A stretch of DNA of 13,099 nt from Candidatus Pacearchaeota archaeon (GTDB lineage: Archaea > Nanobdellota > Nanobdellia > Pacearchaeales > GW2011-AR1). The notes below the pieces were generated by a model that searched no databases, had not been told where the DNA came from, and was given only the letters and a program-made list of their open reading frames with translations. Each line of letters begins with the position of its first letter. Position 1 is the stretch's first letter. A program made the translations under genes and the position numbers. Below, in pieces: positions 13,072 through 13,099 of the stretch. The stretch spans positions 1 to 13,099 of the forward strand of contig WJLK01000050.1 of NCBI GenBank assembly GCA_014728565.1. The letters are read 5' to 3'.

Positions 13072-13099
13072 ATTTCTATAGGTTTTATAGTTTATAAAT

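Noticed and set aside
1..13099. CRISPR array, insertion sequence or provirus
   Set aside because: No regularly spaced repeats, transposase, integrase or capsid-like protein is present. The only dispersed repeat is the two-copy 32-bp element.

Overview
The window is strongly AT-rich and looks archaeal. Most starts either carry a TATA-like box about 24-28 bp upstream of the first codon (leaderless arrangement) or follow a Shine-Dalgarno site complementary to the 16S 3' end. Surface proteins carry prepilin-like (class III) N-termini or a signal peptide with dense N-glycosylation sequons. The ferritin-like, Fur-like, DUF1295 and RelE-like families present all occur in archaea. The style of the proteins (R/K-G/S-x-x start followed by a hydrophobic helix, DUF2330, a Lys-rich membrane-anchored beta protein) suggests a DPANN-type archaeon such as Woesearchaeota or Pacearchaeota. 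That placement is inference.

Layout, left to right. Position 1-47 holds the first codons of a prepilin-like gene leaving the window. Next on the minus strand come a secreted DUF2330 protein split by a long insertion, a GH-G-clan-like (alpha/alpha)6 glycosidase, and a membrane-tethered subtilisin (S8) with an intact catalytic triad. A minus-strand iron and oxidative-stress block follows (6471 down to 5163): a Dps-like ferritin (DPSL), a Fur/PerR regulator, and a two-helix encapsulated-ferritin-type protein (EncFtn) tightly coupled to the regulator. Divergent from this block is a plus-strand KefB/CPA2-type cation:proton antiporter with a C-terminal RCK/TrkA-N domain. A short region with a broken PIN-domain (VapC-like) gene separates it from a large convergent, heavily sequon-decorated, C-terminally anchored surface protein (minus). 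The window ends with a plus-strand DUF1295 membrane protein and a minus-strand toxin-antitoxin pair (RelE-like toxin, RHH-like antitoxin).

How the genes may work together. DPSL, Fur/PerR and EncFtn form a coherent iron/peroxide module: the regulator probably controls DPSL and its own operon, and EncFtn supplies a ferroxidase. EncFtn normally works inside an encapsulin shell, but no shell gene is visible here, which is the most interesting biological point. The DUF2330 protein, subtilisin, large glycoprotein and partial prepilin-like gene together suggest a region rich in cell-envelope functions.

Other structure: a 28/32-identical direct repeat on either side of the antiporter, three evenly spaced palindromic A/T tracts upstream of DPSL, an 18-bp perfect palindrome between the subtilisin and glycosidase genes, and an inverted repeat over the toxin-antitoxin promoter.
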